A DNA stretch of 22,252 bases from positions 1-22,252 of the forward strand of contig JADJBX010000021.1 in the NCBI GenBank assembly GCA_016703545.1, read 5' to 3'. Each line of letters opens with the position of its first letter. Position 1 is the stretch's first letter. The notes under the pieces are model-generated. The model searched no databases. It saw only the letters and a program-made list of their open reading frames with translations, and had not been told where the DNA came from. This DNA comes from Candidatus Amarobacillus elongatus (GTDB lineage: Bacteria > Chloroflexota > Dehalococcoidia > Tepidiformales > Tepidiformaceae). Shown here in pieces: positions 1 through 7,968 of this stretch. Position numbers and translations under genes: made by a program.

Positions 1-1417
1 GAGCCGACTTCGATTCTTCTTCATGGAGCAGTTCGGCGACATACCATGCGGACAACCCGCCGCAGTCCCTGCACGAGCTGATCGAGCAGATGCAGGCGCA
101 GATGCAGGCGGGATGCAGTCCCTGATGCCAGTCCATGCCCGGCGATTAGCGACGGAAGCTCCAGAGCATGCTCTCGACCGCCTCTGGCGACCCTGAACTC
201 CAGCCGGAACTCTCTTGGCGAACTCGCGCAGAACCTGGACTTCATGAACCCCCTGAGCTGGAGGACCTGACCGGTCCTGTACCCGTTCCGCGGCGACGAG
301 GAGATCGACCTCCAGCCGCGCCATGGAACTCATGCTCCGAGAGATGCACGATCATCGACGACATGGATGGCGACCCGGAGCGTTCCCAGTACACCGGCGA
401 CTCCGGCAGGTTTTGGATCACCGCGGAGCTCCGCGAGTTGCTTGGCGACGAGGCTCGGGCAGCAGTTCGAGGAGTTGAAGAAACTCCCGGAGGTCCTGGA
501 GCAGGCCGGCTACGTGCGGCGCGAGGGCGATGGAGTGGAAGCTCACCCCCCGCGGCACGCGCATGATCGGCCAGCGCGCGCTCACCGAGATTCCCGCGCA
601 GCTGGGGAAGCACGGCTTCAGCAACCACGCGGTGCCGCGACTTGGGCCTTGGCCGCCACGGCGAACGCTCCGACGAGTCCGGGGCCGTACGAGTTCGGCG
701 ACCCGTTCCAGCCGGGACAGCGTCGGGGCACGATCATGAACGCGCTCGAGCGCGAAGGCTGCGGCGCTCCTGTCCACCTCGATCCCGAGGACTTCTGAGG
801 TCTACTGCACGGAGATCGTCACGACCACGGCGATGGTGCTGATGGTGGACCATCATGGTCCTGAGGCGCTCCGGGGCTCCTTCCGGCGAGCGGAAGAAGG
901 TCGCGCTGGCTGCAAAAACCTGATCCGGCACGCTTTACCCGGCTGACACGCTCTACTTTGAATGGGCTTCTCCGCTCACGCGCGGGAACTGGAAGCCGCG
1001 GAGTTGCCGTACGTCCGGTGGGATGAGTCCGTGCTGGGCACGAACATGCATCACGCGCTGATGCTGGCCGAGAAGATGCTGGCGAAGCACCGCGGCGGGT
1101 CGAAGCAGATCTCGATGATCCGGTGCGGTTCCGACGGCCCACCTCTGAGAAGGGGCGCCGCTGTTCGCCTATCCGCCGAGCCCGATGACGATCCGCGACG
1201 CCTTGAAGGAGGTGAAGCGCGGCACCCAAGGAAGGACATCACCATCAACACCTTCATGCTGGACCGGAACCACTTATCTCAAGGAGTTCATGAACCAGTT
1301 GGCGAAGATCGGTAACAACGGGCGGGTGTTCTACACGACGCCGGACAAGCTCGGGAGCAGCATCCGTCATTTCGCGTCCAGCAAAAGCAGAAGAAGAAGC
1401 TCAATGGCATCGGCTAG
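1..1417 (+). CDS. VWA-domain protein, 5'-truncated and frameshifted
   Basis: This is the 3' part of a gene whose start lies before the window. Pieces in all three + frames line up as one protein: a Gln/Met-rich helical stretch (about 66-125), a segment reading PFRGDEEIDLQ (about 286-315), a small winged-helix-like part containing YVRREGDG and LTPRGTRMIG (about 510-575), then a von Willebrand factor A domain. The metal-site (MIDAS) motif is visible at 848-862 only if two bases are restored, giving D-x-S-W-S. The later VWA strands are clear: GTNMHHALMLAEKML (1039-1083), a DGEPTSEKG-like segment after a shift, ITINTFMLDRNHYLKEF, and VFYTTPDKLG near the end. The last frame closes KKKLNGIG-stop at 1415-1417. 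Relatives are cytosolic VWA proteins often encoded beside MoxR-type AAA ATPases, where they act as chelatase- or chaperone-like partners; no such ATPase is visible here because the upstream side is cut off. The exact role is unknown. Confidence 0.75.
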
Positions 1418-1849
1418 CTTCCGTGACCCACCAGACGCGCGCGGCCACCGTGCCATGCGGGGACCGGCGCGCGTCGTGGCGTCCATGCAGTTCGAGGGCC
1501 GCATGAACGAGCAAACAGGACAGCAAAGATATGACCGCTTATAGGGCGCGGCCCGTGCCGCGATCGACGGGCATGGCGGCCGACGATTTGATGGCGAGAC
1601 GCTCCCGGAGGGTAATGGGCGTGGCAGCGGATGCCGCCACTGCGGCGAAGGCCGCGGCGGCTCCCTCGACGGCGGTCGCGAACGGTGCGGGGCGCGCGCT
1701 TGCGTCCCTTGCCTCCGCTGGCGCAGACGTCGCCGTGGAGGTCGCATGAAAGCGGGCAATGTCGACCCCGGCGCCCGCGCATCCGCGCAAAGTGCGCTCG
1801 CCGCACGCCGTGGGCGACATCATCGGGGTACATTGAATCCCCCCGGAGG
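1418..1849. other. unresolved region, alanine-rich coding potential
   Basis: No gene can be assigned with confidence between the VWA gene and the PilZ gene. A + frame from ATG 1531 to 1749 encodes 72 residues, very rich in Ala and Arg, and ends in an ATGA overlap with another + frame at 1746. A - frame over the same bases also stays open with high third-position GC and gives an Ala-rich product. The two alternatives cannot be separated by eye, because GC-rich Ala codons read as Ala/Arg/Gly on both strands. On the - strand an ATG near 1837 has a G-rich stretch (GGGGGGATTCA) before it, so a small - gene downstream of the PilZ gene is also possible. None of these products is recognised. Confidence 0.3.
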
Positions 1850-2467
1850 TCAGGCCGCGAGCGTCGTGCGGGCCGATGCGTGTCCAGCGCGTGTACGGTG
1901 CGCGAGAATGCGTTTGACAGGAGCACGAGGCTCTGGGCCGAGACGCCGCGGCACCGCAGCCGCAGCTCCCATCCTTGGGGCACCGGCGTCGCGGCGAGCA
2001 CGTCGCAACGGCACCGCCATCGAATGCCCCAGCGCCGACAGGCAGACGTCGAGGGTTTCTCGGCGACGTACCCGTGCGTCCGCGCGCGCATCCTGGACAT
2101 CGAGACATCGCGCACCGTCGTTAGCGCCTGCGTTGCTCCCCGCGCAACCGCGCCGGGAGTTCGATGCGGTGAGCGCCGGAACGACCGGCGGTTCACCGGC
2201 ACCCATGAGGTGAGAATCCGGAACAGGGCGCCATCCCTGTGGGCGGTCAGATTCCGCGAGTGCGACCTCGTCGCGGTCTTCGTGCCTGCGAACGAGGAAG
2301 ACGGCATCACCTCGATGCCAGCACACCACAGGTTCCCCGGCCTCAACCCGGAAGGCGATTCGTGCTCCGCCGCCTGCCATGGCAATGGCGGCCACGCGAA
2401 CGGGACCGCCATCATCGTGCCAAACGATGCTCACCCGTTGCTCGCCGCCGACTGATGTCCATGTCAT
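1850..2467 (-). CDS. PilZ-domain protein (putative c-di-GMP receptor), frameshifted
   Basis: Read on the - strand from ATG 2467, the protein starts MTWTSVGGEQRVSIVW and has a beta-rich N-terminal part resembling the YcgR-type flagellar-brake N-domain. After one or more shifts comes a PilZ domain: the arginine motif RRSFRR at 2173-2190 matches the c-di-GMP-binding RxxxR, and DVSMS at 2095-2109 matches the start of DxSxxG, with Arg where Gly is expected. This change may itself be a base error. The C-terminal part reads VPQGWELRLR and LVLLSNAFSRTVHALD. GAGGA sits nine bases before ATG 2467, supporting that start over the ATG six bases upstream. PilZ proteins bind cyclic di-GMP and commonly act on motility or exopolysaccharide; the chemoreceptor elsewhere in the window agrees with a motile cell. 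The exact stop is lost; two frames end between about 1830 and 1850. Confidence 0.7.
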   Translation of the reverse strand: MTWTSVGGEQRVSIVWHDDGGPVRVAAIAMAGGGARIAFRVEAGEPVVCWHRGDAVFLVRRHEDRDEVALAESDRPQGWRPVPDSHLMGAGEPPVVPALTASNSRRGCAGSNAGANDGARCLDVQDARADARVRRRETLDVCLSALGHSMAVPLRRARRDAGAPRMGAAAAVPRRLGPEPRAPVKRILAHRTRAGHASARTTLAA

Positions 2468-2563
2468 GAGCATCGGTCCTCGCGGGAGTCCTGAAGAGCC
2501 ATGTGGTGACAGTGCGCGGCCATCCGGCCCCGCCCCGGCGTGCCAGTGCGTAGAACGCGGGGC

Positions 2564-3341
2564 ATGAAGACACTGAAGGCAGGTGGCAATCGTCACCGGT
2601 GCGTCACGCGGCATCGGTGAGTACGTCTCCTCGAACTCGGCTGCGCGGGAGCCGCCAATGCGGTCGCGGCCCGGGAGCGAGGAGGTCGCGACAAGCGGCT
2701 GCCGGGGACCATCCACCGGTGGCCCAAAAAGGATCGACGACGAAGGCGGCCAGGCCGCCGGCATCTACATGGACATGCGCGACCCGGAGTCGATTGCCGC
2801 CGGGGTGGCGAAGACGGTCGAACTGTTCGGGCGCGTCGACATCATCGTGAACAACGCCGCGATCCTCGTTCCCGGCAGCATCGAAAGCATCCAGCCGCGG
2901 CACATCGACCTCATCTGGCAGGTGGACCTGCGCGGCCCGATCCTCCTCATCCGCGAAGCACTGCCCTACCCACGCGCGGCGGGCGGTGGTCACGTCATCA
3001 ACGTATCGTCGCGGGCGGGCGTGTTCCCGGGGCCCGGTCCCTACGACAACCCGCGCGCCGGAGGGCCGTTCTACGGGATGGTGAAGGCCGGGCTGGAGCG
3101 GCTCTCGCAGTCGTTGGCGATGGAGTTGCAGAGCGCCAACATCTCGGTGAACGTGCTCGCCCCAGGCCGGATCATGACGCCGGGGAACCTCTTCGCTGAG
3201 AACGACCCGCAGAACCCGACGCTCGAGTTCGAACGCGCCGACGCCATGGCGAAGGGCACGCGCTGGATCTGCGAGCAGGGCGTGGAATTCACCGGCCACA
3301 TCCTCTTCGACGAGGACCTGTGCCGGGAGAAGGGCCTCTAA
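2564..3341 (+). CDS. short-chain dehydrogenase/reductase (SDR), frameshifted near its start
   Basis: This is an NAD(P)-dependent oxidoreductase of the classical SDR family. The start is ATG 2564 (MKTLK), after which a single-base shift is needed to reach VAIVTGASRGIGE; the cofactor glycine motif TGASRGIG lies at 2595-2618. A second disturbed stretch (about 2620-2740) replaces the expected second and third strands. From about 2740 the frame is clean: DMRDPES, VDIIVNNAAIL, INVSSRAG with the catalytic Ser, and YGMVK at 3072-3086 with the catalytic Tyr and Lys, then the helix LERLSQSLAMEL and ISVNVLAPGRIMTPG. The C-terminal end is at TAA 3339-3341, making about 255 residues, normal for the family. 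It stands alone on + and converges with the lipoprotein gene. The substrate cannot be inferred; a 3-hydroxyacyl or alcohol substrate would fit the neighbouring acyl-CoA genes. Confidence 0.85.
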
Positions 3342-3345
3342 CGGC

Positions 3346-4361
3346 TCATGCGGCAGCGGCGTGGAGGCGGGCAGGACCAGTACCCCGCCTCCACGGGCCG
3401 GCTCCTTGTTGATGCCGGTAACGGTGTAGGTCCCGGGAGCGAGCGTCGCGCGCAGCACCTCATCCCACCCCGCTGGCGCGCTGCCGGCGGACGCGAAGGG
3501 GACGTCCTGGCCGTTCGCTTCGAGCAGCCGGACGGTGCCGGGCCCAAAGCGGCCCGCGACGGTGTAGCCAACGACCTCCAGCGGCTTCCCGGCGACGGTG
3601 AAGGTGAGCGCGGGTTCGCGCTGCAGGTCGGTGACGGCGAAGCGCAGGGTGCCGTTGGCGTCGTAGCCCACGCGCCGGCCGACGCGCTCCTCCGCGATCA
3701 CGCGCCCGGCGAGGTCGATGACTACGAGCTCCTGCGACCGGAACAGGGTATCGGCCCGGCCGCGAGAACCTTCGTGCGGCAGTGGCGGGTCCGGGTAAAC
3801 AACGTCGCGGGCCGTGCCCGGGGCGGACCGCACGGTTACCGTCACACGCCCGCCGTCGCGCCGCATCGCGACGGGTTCGGCGTCGGTGAGGGCAAGGCGG
3901 TCGAACAACAACTGGGCGGCTTCGGCGTAGTCCGGCACGCGCGCGCCCACGGGCGTTGCGGTCGCGAAATCGAGGCCGCCGAGACGGAGCGCGGTCGCGT
4001 TGGCGGCTTCCGTCGCCGGGTCCAGGCGCAGCACCGGCGCGAAGTACGACGACAGCAGCTCGGGCGCTGGCCGCGGTGGCCCACCGAAGCGCGGGTCGGC
4101 GAACACCTCCCGCATGGCGGCCAGGGGCGGGCGCGTCCACGGCACGGTGGAGCACACGCGGAACGTCAGCGGCCCATCCTGGATCACCAGCTCGGCGGGA
4201 GTCGCCGTGGCATCGGGCGTGGCAGGGATGGAGGTCGCAGCGGCCGTCGCGGTGGCGGAGCCAGATGGCGCCTCAGATGGGGCGGGCCGGCCGGTGGAGC
4301 CGCCGCACGCGGCGGCGGCGGTCAGAACGGCCGCCGCGGCGAACAGCACCGGCCAGCGCAT
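3346..4361 (-). CDS. hypothetical lipoprotein
   Basis: The N-terminus MRWPVLFAAAAVLTAAAACGG is a lipoprotein signal peptide: Arg, a hydrophobic stretch and a lipobox ending in AAAC, so Cys19 would be lipidated. A low-complexity Ala/Thr/Pro/Ser linker (residues about 20-55) follows, typical of surface lipoproteins. The mature part (about 280 residues) is rich in beta strands, with two segments that look like repeats of a small beta domain (FTVAGKPLEVVGYTVAG and APGTYTVTG). I do not recognise the family. The frame is open from ATG 4361 to about 3346 without internal shifts; beyond that it only runs into the complement of the SDR gene. A shift near 3360 would give a stop at 3346-3348. Its ATG overlaps the stop of the upstream GntR gene by one base (TGATG), so the two are probably translated together. 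Confidence 0.7.
3361..3394. terminator. perfect 11-bp hairpin between convergent genes
   Basis: GTGGAGGCGGG (3361-3371) and its exact complement CCCGCCTCCAC (3384-3394) flank a 12-base loop. It lies just past the SDR stop and at the 3' end of the convergent lipoprotein gene, overlapping that gene's last codons. There is no T run on either side, so it is a weak or factor-assisted terminator candidate, or only a consequence of the Gly/Pro-rich coding sequence. Confidence 0.4.
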
Positions 4362-4685
4362 CAGGGGAAGTCGCTCCCGGGGATGGACTCCGGGTCATGG
4401 ATGAGCTCGTCCCAGCGGCGCACGATCGCCTCCATGGGTGGCGGAGGCGGCGCGCGGCAGCCCGCGAACGACGACGCCCTTATTGGGGGAGTGCTCGACG
4501 AGGCCCTCGGATTCGAGCCGGCGGAACGCCTCCCGCACGGGGGTCTGCGAGACCCCCCAGCGTGCGGCGATGTCCTCCTGCCGGAGGTGCTGCCCGGGCT
4601 CCATCCGGCCCGCGAGGATCGCCGACTGCAGCGCTTCGTACACGACGTCGGCCTTGGTCCTGCGGGGGCTGCGTTGCGCCATCAT
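4361..4685 (-). CDS. GntR-family DNA-binding protein without effector domain
   Basis: From the double ATG at 4685/4682 the protein reads MMAQRSPRRTKADVVYEALQ, then a GntR winged helix: LAGRMEPGQHLRQEDIAARW, VSQTPVREAFRRLESEGLV and a wing NKGVVVRGL. This is the FadR-type N-terminal DNA-binding domain. No FCD or other ligand domain follows. In the clean frame the gene would stop at 4395-4397, but a shift in the GC-rich run near 4440-4460 leads into MEAIVRRWDELIHDPESI and a TGA at 4361-4363 that overlaps the lipoprotein ATG. This coupled end is the more natural one and gives about 107 residues. It is either a stand-alone DNA-binding regulator or the remnant of a full-length one. The dyad at 4704-4725, immediately upstream, is a candidate binding site. 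Confidence 0.72.
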
Positions 4686-4703
4686 CGGCCAAGGATACGT
4701 GGT

Positions 4704-4725
4704 TTTCGCGTGTTCGCGTGCGAAA
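4704..4725. promoter_or_regulatory. 22-bp dyad, candidate operator
   Basis: TTTCGC at 4704-4709 and GCGAAA at 4720-4725 are perfect inverted arms separated by ten bases. The dyad fills most of the 49-base gap between the TetR stop and the GntR start. Position and size suit autoregulation by the GntR protein, or readthrough control between the two regulator genes. This is inference from symmetry only. Confidence 0.4.
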
Positions 4726-4734
4726 CCCCGTTTC

Positions 4735-5391
4735 TCACACGCGCAGGGTGCGCTCGAGTGCATTTTCAGGGCGCGCAGCGTGCCATCGAAGTCGAAGCTG
4801 CCGTCGAGCAACCACTGGTGGCGGAACCGCGGAGCGCCGCCATCACGAGCTGGCTCGTGGTGCGCGCATCCACGGACGGGTGGACGTTGCGCTCGGCGAT
4901 GCCAGGTTGAGTGCGTCCTCCATGCGCAGCCGGCCGCCGCGGTGGATCTCCGCCATCCGCTCGTGGAGGATCGCCGGTTCCGGTTTGAGCCCTTCGAACA
5001 TGAGGGTGTAGAGGGCGCGCATCGCCGTGGGGTCGTGCGCCGCGCTGCCGCGAATGCCGCGCACCAGCACGAGGACGGAATCGACACCTGACTGTCCCTG
5101 GAACGCCGGGAGGATGTCGTCGGTCATCCAGTCGGACACCATCTTCTGCAGCAGGGCGAGGAGGAGGCCGTCCTTGGATCCGAAGCGCCTCGTGACGAGC
5201 CCGTGGCTGTAGCCCGCGCGTTCGCCAATCGCCGCGAGGGTCGTCTTTTCGTACCCGCGTTCGGCGATGAGCTCGGCGGCGGCACGCAACAGGCGGCGCG
5301 TCGAAACGCGGGAGCGGACCTGCTTGAGGTCCAGCCCCTCCAGGACGTGGTCGTCCGTGAATCGCTCTGCGGTATCAGTCACTCGTTCCAT
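4735..5391 (-). CDS. TetR-family transcriptional regulator, frameshifted at the C-terminus
   Basis: The protein begins MERVTDTAERF at ATG 5391, preceded by the purine-rich GTGGAGGTGGGGAGGA. The N-terminal TetR helix-turn-helix is clear: RRLLRAAAELIAERGYEKTT, LAAIGERAGYSHGLVTRRFG and SKDGLLLALL, residues about 30-85. A ligand domain follows with MRALYTLMFEGLKPEPAILH. Near 4900 the frame breaks; the C-terminal helices continue in other frames as ARTTSQLVMAALRG, FRHQWLLDGSFDFDGTLRAL and ENALERTLRV-stop, ending at TGA 4735-4737. The reconstructed length is about 218 residues, usual for TetR. TetR proteins bound to acyl-CoA genes commonly respond to acyl-CoA esters or related ligands; lying directly behind the CoA-transferase genes on the same strand, this one probably controls them. 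The ligand is unknown. Confidence 0.82.
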
Positions 5392-5424
5392 TCCTCCCCA
5401 CCTCCACGTGCCGGGGGCGTGCCC

Positions 5425-6708
5425 TCACGAGAGGGTGCGCACGACGCCCGCCTCTTCGAGCGCGGCGATCTCATCCATGGTGAAGCCGGCGTCCGCAAGG
5501 ATCCCGGCGGTGTGCTCGCCGAGTGCCGGGGCCGGCAGCGGACTCCCGGTGGGCGTCGCGGACATCAGAACGGGCGGCCCCACGACGCGCTGGGGACCGG
5601 TGATGGTGTGACGCATGTCCACAATCATCCCATCAAGGTTCGCCTGCGGGTCGTCGGACATCTCCTCGGGGAAGTTGACGACGGCCGCGGGCACGCCGGC
5701 GGCCACGAGCATGTCCACCCACTCGCTTGCCGGCCGGGAGAGCAGCTTCGCTTCGATCCACGCGCGCCAGGCGTTGGTCGCGGCGATGTTCTCGGGGTCG
5801 CGCGCATCGAAGTCGCGGTCGTCGGAGTGTTCGCCTTCGATGCCGAGGACCTTGCGCACCGCCGCCCGGTTCTGCGGCGTGAGGGCGCCGATGACGACGC
5901 TGCCGCCGGCCGTCTGGTAGGAACGGTAGTAGAGGGTGAAGGGCGAGGCGATGCGGCCCTTTGGCGCGCGGATGGCGAGCAGCTCCGGGAAGGTTGCGCC
6001 CTCGGCGCGTGCCACTCGCAGCTGTTCGACCATGGGGTCGCGAATCGTGGCGTCGCTCACCGGTTCGCGCATGACCATGCGGTTCTGCACGTAGAGGCCG
6101 ACCCGCAGCAGCGACGTGGACACGTACTGGCCCTCCCCCGTGCGGTCCCGGTGGCGGAGGGCGGCGCAGACGCCCATCGCGATGGCGAAACCGGCCACGT
6201 AATCGGATACGGGCACCCCGATGAGCTCGGGCGAGCCGCTTTCATCGAACTTCCCGTTGATGGCCATCAGCCCCGAATGCGCCTGCGCGACGATATCGGA
6301 GCCGGCGCGCGTGGTCATCGGACCCGTTTCGCCCCATCCGCTGATCTGCGCGTAGATGAGGTCGGGGCGAAGCGCGCGCAGCTGTTCGTACCCGATCCCG
6401 ATACGCTCTGGCACGCCCGGCCGGTAGTTGCTGATGACGACATCGACCGACGGCATGAGGCGCTGGATGATCGCGAGCCCGGATGGCTGGGCAAGATCGA
6501 TGACGAGGCCCCGTTTGCCCCGGTTGTTCCCCTGGTACATCTTGCTTTCGCCGGGAACGGTGGTGCCGACAAAGCGGTGCGAATCGCCCGCGGGCGGTTC
6601 GACCTTGATCACGTCGGCGCCGAGGTCGGCCAGATTCATGCCAGCGACCGGCCCGGCGACGATCTGGGAGAACTCGAGGACGCGGATTCCGGAGAGGGCG
6701 CCGCTCAT
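5425..6708 (-). CDS. CaiB/BaiF family (class III) CoA-transferase, intact
   Basis: The enzyme moves CoA from an acyl-CoA donor to a carboxylic acid through an aspartyl-CoA intermediate. The frame is uninterrupted, 427 residues, the usual family length. The N-terminal signature is complete: LSGIRVLEFSQIVAGPVAG, MNLADLGADVIKVEPP, GNNRGKRGLVIDL. The expected catalytic aspartate is Asp138 in RAGSDIVAQAHSGLM, followed by GVPVSDYVAGFAIAMGVCAAL and RTGEGQYV. ATG 6708 was chosen because the family begins here and GTGAGG lies nine bases upstream; the frame is open further upstream but that part overlaps the preceding gene. The start lies 10 bases past the stop of the second CoA-transferase gene, so the two are co-transcribed. 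Substrate specificity cannot be read from sequence; succinate-, itaconate-, mesaconate-, malate-, benzylsuccinate- and carnitine-type enzymes all share this fold. Confidence 0.93.
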   Translation of the reverse strand: MSGALSGIRVLEFSQIVAGPVAGMNLADLGADVIKVEPPAGDSHRFVGTTVPGESKMYQGNNRGKRGLVIDLAQPSGLAIIQRLMPSVDVVISNYRPGVPERIGIGYEQLRALRPDLIYAQISGWGETGPMTTRAGSDIVAQAHSGLMAINGKFDESGSPELIGVPVSDYVAGFAIAMGVCAALRHRDRTGEGQYVSTSLLRVGLYVQNRMVMREPVSDATIRDPMVEQLRVARAEGATFPELLAIRAPKGRIASPFTLYYRSYQTAGGSVVIGALTPQNRAAVRKVLGIEGEHSDDRDFDARDPENIAATNAWRAWIEAKLLSRPASEWVDMLVAAGVPAAVVNFPEEMSDDPQANLDGMIVDMRHTITGPQRVVGPPVLMSATPTGSPLPAPALGEHTAGILADAGFTMDEIAALEEAGVVRTLS

Positions 6709-6718
6709 CGGCCGGGCC

Positions 6719-7964
6719 TCACGCCAGGACCCCGGCGGCGCGCAGTACCTCGACCTCGCCGGGTGCGAAGCCGGCCGCGGCCATCGCCTCGGCGGTGTGC
6801 TCACCCAGCAGGGGTGCCCGCCGCCGCACACCCGTGGGCGAGGCCGTCATCTTGATGGGGCTGTTGACGATCGTGACGGGGGCCGGTGCGCCCGGCTGAT
6901 CCACCGTGGCGAGCATCTGGCGGCGGGCGACGTGCGGATCCCGGAAGATGTCGGCGGCGGTGTGGACGGGCCCGCAGGGGACGATGCCGCCCAGCAGCTC
7001 CTCGACCTCGTGTGTCGTGTGGTTGCGCGTCCATGCGCTGATGAGCTCGCGCACCTCGGCGGCACGCGCGACGCGGTCCGCGTTCGCCGCGTACCGCTCG
7101 TCGCGGGCGAGGTCGTGTTCGCCCATGAGGTCACAGAGCAGCTGCCAGTGGCGTGGGCCGGGAGCGGCGATGCTGATCCAGCCGTCGCTCGTCGGGAAGG
7201 CGTCGAAGGGGCAGAGCTGCGGGTTGCCCGCGCCCTGCGGCTGCGCCACCACGCCCGAAGTATGAATAGAGGTAGACCAGCCTCTCGCAGACCGCGAGGA
7301 CGGCGTCGTACATGGCCACGTCGACAAGCTGTCCCTCGCCCGTGCGCTCGGCATGGCGCACGGCGGAGACGATGCCAAGCGCGAGGTAGAGGGCAGGCGC
7401 GAGATCGCCCATGGGCGCGCCCGCGTTCATCGGCTGCTGCGGGCCCGGCCCGGTGACCCCGGTGAGACCCCCCATGGCCTGCGCGACGACATCGAAGGCG
7501 GGCCAGTTGGCGTACGGGCTCGGCGGGAGCGAGGTATCGCCCGTGCGGCCGTCGCCGAACCCCCGGATGCAGGCATAGACCAGCTTCGGGAACTCGGCGT
7601 GGAGGTTTTCGAACGAAAGCCCGAAGCGATCCATGACCCCCTCGCGGTAGTTCTCCACGAGGACGTCGGCATCGGCCAGCAACCGGCGAAGGACCTGCCG
7701 GCCGCGCTCGTCCGTGAGGTCGAGGGCGAGGCTGCGCTTATTCCGGTTGACGCTGTGGAAGTAGCCGCCGAAGAGCTTCGTCTCGTCGCCCTGGGCAAAG
7801 GGACCCATGCGGCGGGTGCCATCGCCATGCAGCGGCTCCACCTTCAGCACGTCCGCGCCGAGATCGGCGAGGAGCATGGTGCAGAACGGCCCGGAAAGGG
7901 CGTGCGTGAGGTCGATCACGCGCAGCCCTTCGAGCGCCCCGGCGGCCATTCCCGGCAGCGTCAC
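6719..7964 (-). CDS. CaiB/BaiF family (class III) CoA-transferase, one frameshift
   Basis: A second class III CoA-transferase, about 415 residues. It begins at GTG 7964 (TLPGMAAGALEGLRVIDLTH) or the internal ATG at 7949; neither has a convincing ribosome site. The signature segments are LEGLRVIDLTHALSGPF, LLADLGADVLKVEP and SVNRNKRSLALDLTDERG. The predicted catalytic residue is Asp158 in WPAFDVVAQAMGG. A single extra base near 7258-7259 breaks the frame between LVYLYSY and GVVAQPQGAGNPQLCPFDAF; removing it restores a continuous protein ending GEVEVLRAAGVLA-stop at 6719. It starts four bases after the acyl-CoA dehydrogenase stop. It is clearly different from its neighbour in sequence, so this is not a recent duplication. 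Both copies keep the aspartate, so each could be active alone, or they could form a heteromer. Confidence 0.9.
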
Positions 7965-7968
7965 TGCC

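Noticed and set aside
848..866. Short palindrome GGACCATCATGGTCC as an operator
   Set aside because: It lies inside the metal-site coding sequence of the VWA gene and is explained by the codons there.
2604..3345. Extension of the lipoprotein frame through the SDR gene
   Set aside because: The extension is the complement of conserved SDR codons; the lipoprotein most likely ends near 3346 with its stop lost to an indel.
5203..6855. 550-residue open frame on + opposite the first CoA-transferase gene
   Set aside because: It is the antisense of an intact conserved enzyme; the product is His/Arg/Gly/Asp-rich without any recognisable domain, as expected from GC-rich complement.
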